This document shows, piece after piece, positions 44,735 through 54,332 of a DNA stretch of 64,000 bases (positions are counted from its first letter, which is position 1; each line of letters opens with the position of its first letter). Made by a program: the position numbers and the translations under genes. The DNA is from Flavobacterium soli DSM 19725 (GTDB taxonomy: Bacteria > Bacteroidota > Bacteroidia > Flavobacteriales > Flavobacteriaceae). The stretch is taken from the NCBI RefSeq assembly GCF_000422705.1, contig NZ_KE383908.1, forward strand, positions 110,597-174,596. The letters are read 5' to 3'. The notes beneath the pieces were generated by a model that was given only the letters and a program-made list of their open reading frames with translations, was not told where the DNA came from and did not search any database.

Positions 44735-47700
44735 TTATTCCTTAATTTTATTCTTCTTAAAATTCTCAGCTTGTTCAAAAATCTCTACATATACTTCATC
44801 CTTGTCAACGGGTGGATAGCCAAATTCATCCAATAACAAGATCAAGCCAACTTTCAATGCCGCCTTAATGTCTTCTCGCTTGTTCCAATCAGGAAACTTT
44901 GCTTGCGATTCCACTAATTCTTTAACCGCTTTGGCAAGTGCTATCATTTTAGCTTCAGGATAGTTAAAGTCGTATTTAGCACATAGCATATCGAGAATAT
45001 CATAAAATGCTTTTTCTTCAAAATCAATACCTAAAGCATCCCCAGCCGTAAATTCTTTATGCACCTCCCAAATCAATTCCGTTAATTGATCGGCCATCTC
45101 TTCATATACTTCACTTCTAAGAATGTCGTTTTCACTTCTCTCGTTATACCGTTCCACTAAAGATTGCATTTTTTTGCTAAAATCAACCCCTTTCACCCTA
45201 TTCACCTTTTTTATTTCCTGAATGGCTTTAGACAATAATTGTTGCAGGAGTTTTATTTTGGTATTCGGTAATTTAATTTTATCAATTTTTTCTAAATAAG
45301 CTTCATCAAACAAATCCTGTTCTGTTACTGTTTCATGACCTAGTTTAAAGATTTCCTCTACACCTTCACTTTCTAAAGCATCCTTAATCATTTCTCGAAC
45401 CCTTGCATTCATTTGTGCAGTGTCGGGAGCATCACCTCGCGTTAATTTGAATACAATCGAACGAACAGCAAGATAAAAATGTGTATAATCCCGTTCACTT
45501 TGATCTAACTCTTCGCTTCCTACACAAATATCATAGGCGGCTTTTAGTCGTTTAACCAATCCCATAAAACGAGTTTCAAACTCTTTGGTTTGTTGTGCAA
45601 ATTCAGAGGCTTCATTAAGGTTTTGCAATTGTTCTAACGTAGTGCCATTGAAATACTTCGTGCTGTCAAACTTGTGAAACAACTTAGCTAATAAATCCAA
45701 ATGGTTCCGAACTATCCGAAGAGATTCTTTAACATCTTCAAAATTGTCTTTATCGCCTGTATTATATTTTGCTAAAGCCAAGTTCATTTGCTTTTTGATA
45801 CCAATATAATCCACAACCAAACCCTTGTTTTTATTGGCATAGTTCCGGTTTACTCTGGATATCGTCTGTATTAGATTATGCTGTTGTATGGGTTTGTCAA
45901 TATAAATGCTATCCAAGAAAGGGACATCAAATCCTGTCAACCACATATCCACCACAATGGCAATTTTAAAGTTTGATTTTTCTTGCTTGAATTGTATATC
46001 TAATGTTTTGCGATAGTCTTTCGTTCCTAATAAATTATACATTTCCTTTGGATCGTCCTTCCCACGCGTCATGATCATTTTGATACGCTCTATTTTTTTT
46101 AATTCCTTTTTTTCCTTTTCATTCAGTTGAACGCCTTTTTCAGCTCTCCGCTTTTCGTTCCATTCAGGTCGTAGGGAAATTATATTTTGAAATAGCTTGT
46201 AGGCAATTTCTCTTGTGCTGCAAACAAATAATGCCTTGCCTTTCACAGTAGCACCTTCAGCAATGCGCCTTTCATAATGCGTAATAAAATCTTCTGCAAC
46301 AGCCTGCAAACGCTCCGGGTCGCCTAAGATGACATTCATATTGGCCGTTTCCTTTTTGCTTTGTTCAATTTGATGCTCGTTGGCACCAAGTTCAGCTACT
46401 GAATTATAATAGTCCTCAATTTTTTGCAACTCGCTATTTTTCAAGACCACTTTTGCTGCCCTACCTTCATAGGCAATACGAACCGTGATTTCGTCTTTAA
46501 CAGATTCCGTCATGGTGTAGGCATCTACTACTTTTCCAAAAACGTCTAATGTGGCATCAATTGGCGTTCCTGTAAACCCAACATAGGTGGCGTTTGGCAA
46601 CGAATCATGCAGATACTTCGCAAATCCGTACGATTTTGTGACGCCTTCTTTTGTTACTTTTACTTTTTGGTCAATATTGGTTTGACTACGGTGTGCTTCG
46701 TCCGAAATACAGATAATATTGTTCCGTTCAGAGAGCAGTAGCGTGTCTTCGGTAAACTTATGGATTGTGGTCAAAAACACACCGCCACTTTGCCTGTCTT
46801 GTAATAATGTCCTTAAATTAGCCCTACTTTCAACGCTCACAATGTTGTTGTCTCCAATATAGCCTTTTGCCTGGATGAATTGGGTAGAGAGTTGGTCGTC
46901 CAAGTCCGTTCGGTCTGTGATTAATACAATCGTTGGACTTTCAAAATACTCGCTTTTCATTAACAAGCGTGCCAAATAGAGCATTGTATAACTTTTTCCA
47001 CAGCCTGTAGCGCCAAAATAAGTGCCTCCTTTTCCATCCCCTTCTGGCTTTTGTGCTTTTTTAATGCTATCAAACAAAGCTCTTGCGGCATAAAATTGAG
47101 GATAACGGCACACAATTTTTTCGTTCTTTTTGGAACTATCCGGAATATAAATAAAATTACAAAGAATGTCTTTTAACCGATTCTTAAAGAACATACCTTG
47201 CACCAACGTGTACATGCTATCAATACCATCCACATCCTTGGCCAATCCTGCCACCCTTCGCCACGCATAGAAAAACTCATAGGGTGCAAACTGCGAACCT
47301 GCTTTGTTGTTAACGCCATCGCTAATCACGCTGATGGCGTTGTATTTTAATAACTCGGGTATATCTCTTGTGTAACGAGTAGTGATTTGCACAAAAGCAT
47401 CATGCAAGGTAGCATCTTGTCGAATAGCACTCTTGAATTCGAATACTACCAAAGGTAAACCATTGATGTAAATCACTCCATCTGGAATTCTCGGATTGCT
47501 TCCCAGAATTTCCATTTGGGTAACAAAGCGGTAGTGGTTTTGATCCTTAGCACTATAATCCAACAAGTAGATCCAGATGTCTTTTTTACTACGGTCTTCA
47601 CGTTTCAAGGCAAACCCATCCGAAACCCATTTTAAGAAGGTTTTATTGCTTTCATATAAATCAGAGGAGGATAGCGATTGCAATTGCAGTACAATAGACT

Positions 47701-47881
47701 GCACTTCGCTAGCCGTAATGCCTTCATGTGCATACTGCTCCAGTAAAAATGCTTTCAAGTCTTCCACCAATAGCACTTCTTCAGGCTTACGGATTAACGT
47801 AACGCCAAAAGCATGAGGATATCCCTCATTTTCTAGCAATTCGGTAAACGCTTGTTCTAATTTGGCTTCGGTGAATTTCAT
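44735..47881 (-). CDS. hsdR: Type I restriction enzyme endonuclease subunit HsdR
   Basis: 1048 residues. The N-terminal nuclease domain has Asp134 and Glu148-x-Lys150 (EFK) of the PD-(D/E)xK fold. A helicase follows: Walker A GATGCGKSYT at 290-299, DEAH at 394-397, and FVGFTGTPI. It cuts unmethylated DNA after ATP-driven translocation, together with HsdM and HsdS. It is separated from hsdS by seven genes, so the operon has been interrupted by insertion. It is the last gene of the island on the - strand. Confidence 0.95.
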   Translation of the reverse strand: MKFTEAKLEQAFTELLENEGYPHAFGVTLIRKPEEVLLVEDLKAFLLEQYAHEGITASEVQSIVLQLQSLSSSDLYESNKTFLKWVSDGFALKREDRSKKDIWIYLLDYSAKDQNHYRFVTQMEILGSNPRIPDGVIYINGLPLVVFEFKSAIRQDATLHDAFVQITTRYTRDIPELLKYNAISVISDGVNNKAGSQFAPYEFFYAWRRVAGLAKDVDGIDSMYTLVQGMFFKNRLKDILCNFIYIPDSSKKNEKIVCRYPQFYAARALFDSIKKAQKPEGDGKGGTYFGATGCGKSYTMLYLARLLMKSEYFESPTIVLITDRTDLDDQLSTQFIQAKGYIGDNNIVSVESRANLRTLLQDRQSGGVFLTTIHKFTEDTLLLSERNNIICISDEAHRSQTNIDQKVKVTKEGVTKSYGFAKYLHDSLPNATYVGFTGTPIDATLDVFGKVVDAYTMTESVKDEITVRIAYEGRAAKVVLKNSELQKIEDYYNSVAELGANEHQIEQSKKETANMNVILGDPERLQAVAEDFITHYERRIAEGATVKGKALFVCSTREIAYKLFQNIISLRPEWNEKRRAEKGVQLNEKEKKELKKIERIKMIMTRGKDDPKEMYNLLGTKDYRKTLDIQFKQEKSNFKIAIVVDMWLTGFDVPFLDSIYIDKPIQQHNLIQTISRVNRNYANKNKGLVVDYIGIKKQMNLALAKYNTGDKDNFEDVKESLRIVRNHLDLLAKLFHKFDSTKYFNGTTLEQLQNLNEASEFAQQTKEFETRFMGLVKRLKAAYDICVGSEELDQSERDYTHFYLAVRSIVFKLTRGDAPDTAQMNARVREMIKDALESEGVEEIFKLGHETVTEQDLFDEAYLEKIDKIKLPNTKIKLLQQLLSKAIQEIKKVNRVKGVDFSKKMQSLVERYNERSENDILRSEVYEEMADQLTELIWEVHKEFTAGDALGIDFEEKAFYDILDMLCAKYDFNYPEAKMIALAKAVKELVESQAKFPDWNKREDIKAALKVGLILLLDEFGYPPVDKDEVYVEIFEQAENFKKNKIKE

Positions 47882-47922
47882 TAAAATTATTTAGTAAAAA
47901 GTAAATTTTATATTCAAAATTA

Positions 47923-49050
47923 TTATTTAACGCTATCCAAAAATAACTCTATTTTATTGAAAATAGAAAGCAAATAATCTTCTTTTAATTTATCAATAAT
48001 AAATTGTGATAAATTAGAAACTTCAACATCTGTAGGATGATAATGAACCACTGCAAAATGAGACCAACCCTCATTGGTAGTTTTAAAATGTTCTGCAAAT
48101 GCAAATCGTTTTTCTTCTTCTGAAAAATCAATCTGATTATAACGTGTTCTATCTTTCAATAAATTGCCTACCATTTCAACAGCAATATACATTCCTTTTT
48201 CATCCGTTAGTAAATTTTCATAGACCACTGTGAACATTAAATCTTTATGTTTATTGGATACGTAATACACCAATCGTTTGTCGTGTTGGCTATTAATTCT
48301 TGGTTCATACTTACTAACACCATCCAATCGATTGCCTGCCTCAACAATTTGCGCTACAATATGTTTTCTTACATTGTATTTGAAATTGGCTAATTGATTA
48401 ATTTTCTCTTGATTTTTGTAGTAAAATGCAATGTTTTCTTTTTCCATAACCGGATGACTTAAATTAATGATGTTTTGACAAAAGTCTTTTAAAAAGACTA
48501 AATATTTATCATTGGCGTTTAATATATAGCTCCCTAAATTTTGCATGATTTGAGTTACTAACTGCAAATGGGTAATGTTGATAAAACGATGATGCTTGAT
48601 ATCTGAAATTGGATAAAGTGATAGTACAATACCTATTTTATTAGGCACTTCTATTTCATTGTAATATTCATCTAAGTCATTATTAAGTGCGTGATAGACT
48701 TTGTTTTCTATGATGATGGCTTGATGATGATTTTGAAGTAAAATATCAATACGCTTTCGGTTTGTAGTACCATATTCGGTTACTACTTGAAAATTTGCAA
48801 ATGATTCAAAAATATGAGCATCTTTTGAAAATGAAGAAGCAGTGATGAGTTCCAACAGACTCTTAATAAACAAATTCTTTAATTTATGGACTTCGTTACT
48901 ATCAAAATAAAAGGCATAAATATTAGAGGTTACATTTTCATAATGCGGTTGTTTGGCAATGCCCAAAAAGGTTTTGGGTTTACCTTTTATGATTGGAATA
49001 TCATTTTGGTTTAGAAAGATTTGTAAAGCTTTAAGATTGATGTTATCCAT
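47923..49050 (-). CDS. PD-(D/E)xK superfamily protein (PDDEXK_4-like)
   Basis: 375 residues. Asp102 (KRIDILLQ), Glu115 and Lys117 (IIENKVYHALNNDLDEYY) form the nuclease pattern. Members occur in restriction and other defence loci and often act as DNA cutters, but for this gene the role is inferred. It overlaps the upstream gene by 8 bases, so both are translated together, and lies 41 bases before hsdR. Confidence 0.75.
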   Translation of the reverse strand: MDNINLKALQIFLNQNDIPIIKGKPKTFLGIAKQPHYENVTSNIYAFYFDSNEVHKLKNLFIKSLLELITASSFSKDAHIFESFANFQVVTEYGTTNRKRIDILLQNHHQAIIIENKVYHALNNDLDEYYNEIEVPNKIGIVLSLYPISDIKHHRFINITHLQLVTQIMQNLGSYILNANDKYLVFLKDFCQNIINLSHPVMEKENIAFYYKNQEKINQLANFKYNVRKHIVAQIVEAGNRLDGVSKYEPRINSQHDKRLVYYVSNKHKDLMFTVVYENLLTDEKGMYIAVEMVGNLLKDRTRYNQIDFSEEEKRFAFAEHFKTTNEGWSHFAVVHYHPTDVEVSNLSQFIIDKLKEDYLLSIFNKIELFLDSVK

Positions 49051-49504
49051 GAACTCGTTTTATTTTTTCATAATCAGGATGGTTGTTAAGTTCCTCTAAT
49101 TTTAGTACTGATAACCTAAAATTATACTTACGTTCGGTACTTAAATGGCTTAACATTTTTTCATAGATTAACTTACCTTTACCATTATACACTTCTTTAA
49201 AAGAACCATCTTCATTTAGCTTGATGGCTATAAAATAGTCCGGAATGTTGGTAAGGTCTTTATTAAAATAAAAATAATTATGAAAAGAAGCTTTTATCTG
49301 CACTTGTTTTGTGGGTTCTGCTGTAACATAACCATCATAAACTTGTTTATTGTTTCCATACAAGGTTAACCCATACTGCTCTGCTACCAATACCTCACCA
49401 ATATCACCCACCAACTTACCATCCAAAGTAAAACTTTTGTTGTGGTGTTTGTATTTTTCTTTTAATGCACTTGTTAGGGCTAAGAGTTGTTTTATTTCTT
49501 GCAT
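49043..49504 (-). CDS. DUF6998-like protein of the nuclease-like GDxGE fold
   Basis: 153 residues. LVGDIGEVLVAEQYGL and VQIKAS resemble the small family that is often linked to restriction genes; the GD.GE and Q-x-K residues suggest a nuclease-like fold. No direct function is known. Its ATG directly abuts the stop of the TIR gene before it (TAAATG). Confidence 0.6.
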   Translation of the reverse strand: MQEIKQLLALTSALKEKYKHHNKSFTLDGKLVGDIGEVLVAEQYGLTLYGNNKQVYDGYVTAEPTKQVQIKASFHNYFYFNKDLTNIPDYFIAIKLNEDGSFKEVYNGKGKLIYEKMLSHLSTERKYNFRLSVLKLEELNNHPDYEKIKRVHG

Positions 49505-50086
49505 TTATCTTAGTTTTAACCAATCTTTTAAGGCAACAACCTTATCATTTCCATTTACTTTAGGATAAATTACATATAGCCCAGAACTACGATATTCCCC
49601 ATTAAAATATTGAAATGAATCAATTCTAAAAATATATGGATAAATTTCTAAATACTCATTACCGCTAAAATCTGAATAATCTTTTTTGATTGGTAAGACA
49701 GCTATGTTATTGATATACTTAGCAGCATCACCTAAGCCAAGTTCCCAGTTGCACCACTTAGAATTTATTGCTCCTTCAGTAGCTAATAATATAAATTTAT
49801 CATTTTCTTTGATTTTTTCTTTTAATCCTACCGCTGTTTCACCTGATGTAGTCTTTGGCATTCCACCATCAAGCCAATCTACATAAACATCAACTCCATT
49901 ATCTTTTAAAAAAGAAATTGCTCCTTCTAGTTGCTCCAACTCATCATGTTTATGAGATAAAAATATTTTAGTTTTTAAAAGCTTAGATTCATTTTTATAA
50001 CCTCTCAGACTTTCATTTAATGATAGATTATATGTTTTTATAGATTTTCTGTAGCCTCTAAGCTGTGATTCATTTATAAAACTCAT
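49505..50086 (-). CDS. TIR-domain protein 3 (TIR_2 type)
   Basis: 193 residues. An N-terminal 35-residue helical leader precedes TKIFLSHKHDE, the first TIR strand, and VDVYVDWLDGG. WCNWE with Glu115 is the probable catalytic glutamate of NAD-cleaving TIR domains. Such proteins make a cyclic ADP-ribose signal on infection. It is the third TIR gene in a row and lies two bases after the second. It is distant from classical ThsB in sequence. Confidence 0.82.
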   Translation of the reverse strand: MSFINESQLRGYRKSIKTYNLSLNESLRGYKNESKLLKTKIFLSHKHDELEQLEGAISFLKDNGVDVYVDWLDGGMPKTTSGETAVGLKEKIKENDKFILLATEGAINSKWCNWELGLGDAAKYINNIAVLPIKKDYSDFSGNEYLEIYPYIFRIDSFQYFNGEYRSSGLYVIYPKVNGNDKVVALKDWLKLR

Positions 50087-50088
50087 AA

Positions 50089-50778
50089 TTATTTAATTGA
50101 TTTAGTAACATTATACTGTTCTTTAATATCCCTCAATTCTATTGCCTTATCTAAATAAAAATTTGGTGAGTTTTTAAATTCCTCCCATTTAACTGATTTT
50201 ATATATGAGAATTCTCCATGATATACAATTGTACCATTTGAGCATACTCTTGTTTCTTGCTCTTTTTTATTAAACATATTATCCCTTAAAATTTGAAATA
50301 AAAAAGGAGTATTATAAGTTGTACAGTTACAGACACCATTATGTGTTAAGTAATATTCATAGCTTCCAAATTCATCTGGTAAAACAACTACTAAAATGCC
50401 ATTTGACAGGCTTGTGCGTCCATTTCTTGTGTACTCTTTTAGTGAATAGGATATTTCCCATGGCATCCATTGATCTTTTTCAGCTTGCCAAATATGTTTC
50501 ATTCCTTTTGAAACAAGTACAATCGTAATACTACTATCGTATATTTTATCTCTGAGTGAAGAAGCAATATATTCATCCGAAAAATTGGCAAGGCTTTGAC
50601 CATCATTTTCACCTTTGTAAATATGGTCTTCCTTTGATAAAATCCCTGCTAATTCATCAACGTAGTGCCTTGCTTTTGTTTGAACTTTTTGCTTACCAAA
50701 AAAAGTATCTTCATATATGTCCAAATCTTCAACATAAGTATCTCCATACTTATACGAAACAAAAATTTTTCTTCCCAT
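50089..50778 (-). CDS. TIR-like protein 2 (MTH538/DUF1863-like)
   Basis: 229 residues from the ATG at 50778, which shares bases with the TAA of the ThsB gene (TAATG); a TTG 12 bases upstream is not needed. The pattern MGRKIFVSYKYGDTYVEDL ... IVLVSKGMKHIWQAEKDQWMPWEI with Glu108 fits a TIR fold. It has a long insert after the first strand and a distinct C-terminal part. It probably makes an NAD-derived signal like the other TIR proteins. Its arrangement with ThsA suggests a second ThsB. Confidence 0.8.
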   Translation of the reverse strand: MGRKIFVSYKYGDTYVEDLDIYEDTFFGKQKVQTKARHYVDELAGILSKEDHIYKGENDGQSLANFSDEYIASSLRDKIYDSSITIVLVSKGMKHIWQAEKDQWMPWEISYSLKEYTRNGRTSLSNGILVVVLPDEFGSYEYYLTHNGVCNCTTYNTPFLFQILRDNMFNKKEQETRVCSNGTIVYHGEFSYIKSVKWEEFKNSPNFYLDKAIELRDIKEQYNVTKSIK

Positions 50779-51353
50779 TATTTTACCCAATTTGAAAAGT
50801 TATTATAACCATTATCATCTATCCAATCATAAATTTCATATTCATCCGATAGACGATAAATTTTATTTCTATATTTTTTATCAACTTCTTTCACATTCCA
50901 ACCATCTAGGTCTGGATACTTAATCCATTTATTTTCTACGTAATCATGAAGACTGAGTTTTTTGCCGTCTGAACTAAATGAAAAACCTAAATAATAAAGA
51001 GGATTATTACCTTGTGATTTTGTTTTAGAGTCTTTTCCTTTTATAGAATTAATATGAACACAAAAAATATGGTTTCCTTTTTCAAAACTTTTCATTATTT
51101 CATAAGAAACCCATCTTCTTTTAAAAGTTTCAGATCCTACTAGCACACAAGTATTACTTGTATTGTGTAAACCCTCATTGATTAACTTTTTCAATGCGGC
51201 AACACCTGTTTTTTTAGCACTCTCCCAAATTGAAGAATCAAAAAAACCAGCCTGCTGTCTATCTGGTTTTGTTAACCAGTGATTTCTAACCACATTCGCT
51301 CTAAAATCAATAACGTCTTGATAATGAAAACTAAAAAATACTTTTTTTGCCAT
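50778..51353 (-). CDS. thsB: Thoeris ThsB TIR-domain protein
   Basis: 191 residues. VFFSFHYQDVIDFRANVVRNHW, GFFDSSIWESAKK, TCVLVGSETFKRRWVSYEI and the glycine-rich GNHIFCVHINSIKG follow the order in ThsB proteins. Glu85 in RRWVSYE is the likely catalytic residue. ThsB converts NAD to a cyclic ADP-ribose signal when phage infection is sensed. It starts two bases after the thsA stop. It is the closest of the three TIR proteins to known ThsB. Confidence 0.9.
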   Translation of the reverse strand: MAKKVFFSFHYQDVIDFRANVVRNHWLTKPDRQQAGFFDSSIWESAKKTGVAALKKLINEGLHNTSNTCVLVGSETFKRRWVSYEIMKSFEKGNHIFCVHINSIKGKDSKTKSQGNNPLYYLGFSFSSDGKKLSLHDYVENKWIKYPDLDGWNVKEVDKKYRNKIYRLSDEYEIYDWIDDNGYNNFSNWVK

Positions 51354-51355
51354 TT

Positions 51356-52780
51356 CTACTTTATTATTTTATCAATAATCTTTAAAATTTGATTAACAGA
51401 TTTATCCAAATCATTTTTGTCTAGCTGCAGTTTAGATATATCATCAATTAATTGTTTAGAAATACCATGTTTTTCGAGTTCATTAAATATATCTTCCGAC
51501 ATATAACCAGTGTAATGAATTGGAATAGGTACTAATCCTTTTTCTACAGCAATTAAAAACTCTCTTTTAACTCCGCCAGCATTTACAATACCTTTCTCTT
51601 CATCCTTATTTCCAAAAACAAATATTATTATTCCTGCTCTGGAAATCATTTGTTGTCTATATTCTTCCCGCAATTGAGGTAGTTCTTTCCCACCCGTTTT
51701 AAATTGTGGAAATGGTTTGAGAATCAATTGTTCTTCACTATACTTTTTAGGATTTGAATAAATTGCATCAAGCGCACCATTAATTACGGCACTTCCAACA
51801 CCCAAACCAAATCCGTTAACAACATTTAGATTTCGCTCTATTAATTTTTTTGAAAGTAAGTGAATGAATTGTTGAGCTTCTAGAGGTGTGAAAGCGCCAT
51901 ATTCAACAGCACTTCCAGAGATGAAAACAGAGTGGGAATTGTATCTTCGTTCTATTTCTTGAAGTATTTGAGTAATATCTGAATAATCCTCTATTAAAAT
52001 AGTAGTAATCCCATATCGTTTTAACTCAGAAATAAAAAGTTGTTGTTTTCTAAGGTTATAATCCAGGTCGGCTTGATTCTCGCCATAATCTTGTAGGCTA
52101 TACTTTTTTAGAAGACAGTAGTGCTCCCTATCTTTAGTTTTATATTTAAAATTTAATCTACTAAGGACATGGTCAATATTTGGGTCAGTAAAGCTAAAGC
52201 CAATAAATAAAAATGTTTTAGAAATTAATTCACCACTTAAAGCGGTTATAAATGCCTCATGAGTACTGTAATATCCTTCATAATCTTCTTTGGTTAATAT
52301 CGCTTCACCAGGAAAGCTCACATCGCCATGCATTTTGTACAAAACCAAATCAGATTTGGGTCTATTCTGAAACAACTGTTTTACTGAGTGTTTAACATCT
52401 GGAATTTTATTAAATTTATTACAAGTGTCTTCAATTAGTTTATCATAGTTAGTTGTCCAAATAGTATTGTATGGAAGGCGTGCAATAATTCTATGGTTTT
52501 CAGTTTCCTCAATCTCGTCAATAAACTCTTCTAGAATTTTTTTATTTATCCTAGCTCTACCATTTGAATTAACATGGTATTGAGCTACAGATAATAAGTC
52601 GTACTCTTTATGAATATCCAAACTTAACGATTCAGCTATTTCAGTTAGCAACCCTTTCCAATCTACATATCCAGCTCCTCTTGATACACCTGCACCAACA
52701 AAAATTGACGCGTGACCGTTCCTTAAATCTTTAACATAATCATTAATGAAAGCATTAATTTCGGGTTTATTTATATCCAT
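51356..52780 (-). CDS. thsA: Thoeris ThsA effector (SIR2-SLOG)
   Basis: 474 residues, close to the 476 of Bacillus ThsA. The SIR2 domain has FVGAGVSRGAGYVDWKGLL, Asn111 in TTNYD and His151 in KMHGD, within one position of the residues N112 and H152 that I recall as essential in Bacillus ThsA. The C-terminal SLOG domain (VFISGSAVEYGAF ... VVNGFGLGVGSAVINGALD) binds the signal. When triggered it destroys NAD and kills or stalls the cell. Three TIR genes follow. Confidence 0.93.
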   Translation of the reverse strand: MDINKPEINAFINDYVKDLRNGHASIFVGAGVSRGAGYVDWKGLLTEIAESLSLDIHKEYDLLSVAQYHVNSNGRARINKKILEEFIDEIEETENHRIIARLPYNTIWTTNYDKLIEDTCNKFNKIPDVKHSVKQLFQNRPKSDLVLYKMHGDVSFPGEAILTKEDYEGYYSTHEAFITALSGELISKTFLFIGFSFTDPNIDHVLSRLNFKYKTKDREHYCLLKKYSLQDYGENQADLDYNLRKQQLFISELKRYGITTILIEDYSDITQILQEIERRYNSHSVFISGSAVEYGAFTPLEAQQFIHLLSKKLIERNLNVVNGFGLGVGSAVINGALDAIYSNPKKYSEEQLILKPFPQFKTGGKELPQLREEYRQQMISRAGIIIFVFGNKDEEKGIVNAGGVKREFLIAVEKGLVPIPIHYTGYMSEDIFNELEKHGISKQLIDDISKLQLDKNDLDKSVNQILKIIDKIIK

Positions 52781-52851
52781 ATTTTTATCTTTTAACTTTC
52801 TAAATTTTCTATTTCACTCTTAACATTAATTAAAATTAAAAGTTTTATAAT

Positions 52852-54321
52852 CTATTTAACTAACGAAGCTGACTTCTTAGGAGAAGCATTAATAATTATT
52901 ATATGCTCTTGGTCAACCAACTTTAATTTATTCAATGTCCTTTCAACACTTTTAACTTCTCCATCATTATAGCATAAAATAACTTTAATATCACTTGCAG
53001 ATTTAGAGGCTTTTTTATAAATATCAGTTTGATTTGCTAGATTTCTACTTAAGGAACTTGATTTGCCAAGTTTAAATTCTACAATGGTTGAATCTTCGGA
53101 ACCATACGATACTTTATAATCTGCTGGACCACGACCATTATTAACTTCTGAATTTACATCAAAAGGAGTCGCAAACCATGTCAGTCTAAATATTCTTTGG
53201 ATAGTTTCTTCTTTAGCAATTGGAATACCCTCGTGATAAAAAACTCTATAACCATCGTTGTTCTCAATTACATCTTTTAAATAATGAACTCTTTTTAATG
53301 ATTCATCATAACTTGTAGGAACGATTTTATAAAAATCACTTTTTTCAAAAAGAATTTCTCCTAATGATGATAAAGCTTCTATCAGTTCAGAAGTCAGTTT
53401 TCTTATTTTATCTTTAGTTAGTTTGGAAACAGTTTCTTTATTGTCTTCTTTTGATTTGATATAGTAATCGATAATCTCTGGAAATTTTATAGCAGTTTTA
53501 TTTACAGCATAATTCCTATCTTTTTTTGTTGGTTTTTTGGGTAATTGACTTCTAAAATATTCATTTATTGAATTTCGTAAATCAACATTTTTAATACTAT
53601 TGGCTACAGATAAAAAATTGGAATAAAACTCTGAATTATTTATAGCCGCTTCATCTTTAGTTAAAATATCTAAAGGAGTAAGAATTATAAAATCTCCTTT
53701 TTCTTCTAAGTATAAATAGGGGAGTTGATACTTTTTTGGCATCCAACGTTTAAAATCCTTATTAAAGATTGAATTAATACTAAATTCTCTAATCTGATTA
53801 GGTTTTAAATGTTTTAATGCAAATGTTTGAGTGTATTGTAATAAAAAATCTAAAATGAGATTTGTGGTAAAATCACTAATGAAGTCTCTACCAATTCTAT
53901 CATTCATTATAGTAAGTTTCTCAATATGTGTTTCAGCACTTATTTTTTCATTACCGAATGAATTATAAAAGCCATTAAATGATTTAATAATTTTTTTTGC
54001 AAAATCTTTTCCTAATCCTCGTCCATCATTTCCAAACTTTGAAACACCCAACCAATTTTGCTTTCTTTCAGGAAACCTAAAAATACTATTATTTTCAGCA
54101 CTTTCTTTATCTTCGATAGCAATATCTTTAAGTATTAAAATATGGTCAATTAAATTTTGATGTAATTTTTTATACTCTTCATCTTCTGATGCAAATAATA
54201 AAAAAGGATCTATAAATAATGGCATATCAGCCGATAGACAAATATTTAATGCACCATATTGATTTATTACAGATTGGTCAATATCAAAATAATCTGAAAA
54301 AAGTAATTTAAAGCTTGCCAT
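52852..54321 (-). CDS. PD-(D/E)xK-like protein of unknown role in the defence island
   Basis: 489 residues. The first 350 are helical, with FIDPFLLFASEDEEYKKLHQNLI and GIGR-type loops I cannot place. Around residue 395 the pattern NGRGPADYKVSYG ... IVEFKLGKSSSLSRNL matches the Asp and Glu-x-Lys of a nuclease core. It lies 11 bases downstream of hsdS and 71 upstream of thsA. It may be an independent defence gene carried in the same site. Confidence 0.65.
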   Translation of the reverse strand: MASFKLLFSDYFDIDQSVINQYGALNICLSADMPLFIDPFLLFASEDEEYKKLHQNLIDHILILKDIAIEDKESAENNSIFRFPERKQNWLGVSKFGNDGRGLGKDFAKKIIKSFNGFYNSFGNEKISAETHIEKLTIMNDRIGRDFISDFTTNLILDFLLQYTQTFALKHLKPNQIREFSINSIFNKDFKRWMPKKYQLPYLYLEEKGDFIILTPLDILTKDEAAINNSEFYSNFLSVANSIKNVDLRNSINEYFRSQLPKKPTKKDRNYAVNKTAIKFPEIIDYYIKSKEDNKETVSKLTKDKIRKLTSELIEALSSLGEILFEKSDFYKIVPTSYDESLKRVHYLKDVIENNDGYRVFYHEGIPIAKEETIQRIFRLTWFATPFDVNSEVNNGRGPADYKVSYGSEDSTIVEFKLGKSSSLSRNLANQTDIYKKASKSASDIKVILCYNDGEVKSVERTLNKLKLVDQEHIIIINASPKKSASLVK

Positions 54322-54332
54322 ATTTTCATTTT

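Noticed and set aside
44548..44778. 76-residue - strand frame after hsdR
   Set aside because: It overlaps the hsdR 3' end and the 14-base tandem repeat; the membrane-like stretch is probably accidental.
49505..50778. TIR proteins 2 and 3 as parts of a separate system such as a TIR-STING locus
   Set aside because: No STING or CD-NTase gene is nearby, and the genes are directly coupled to thsB and thsA.
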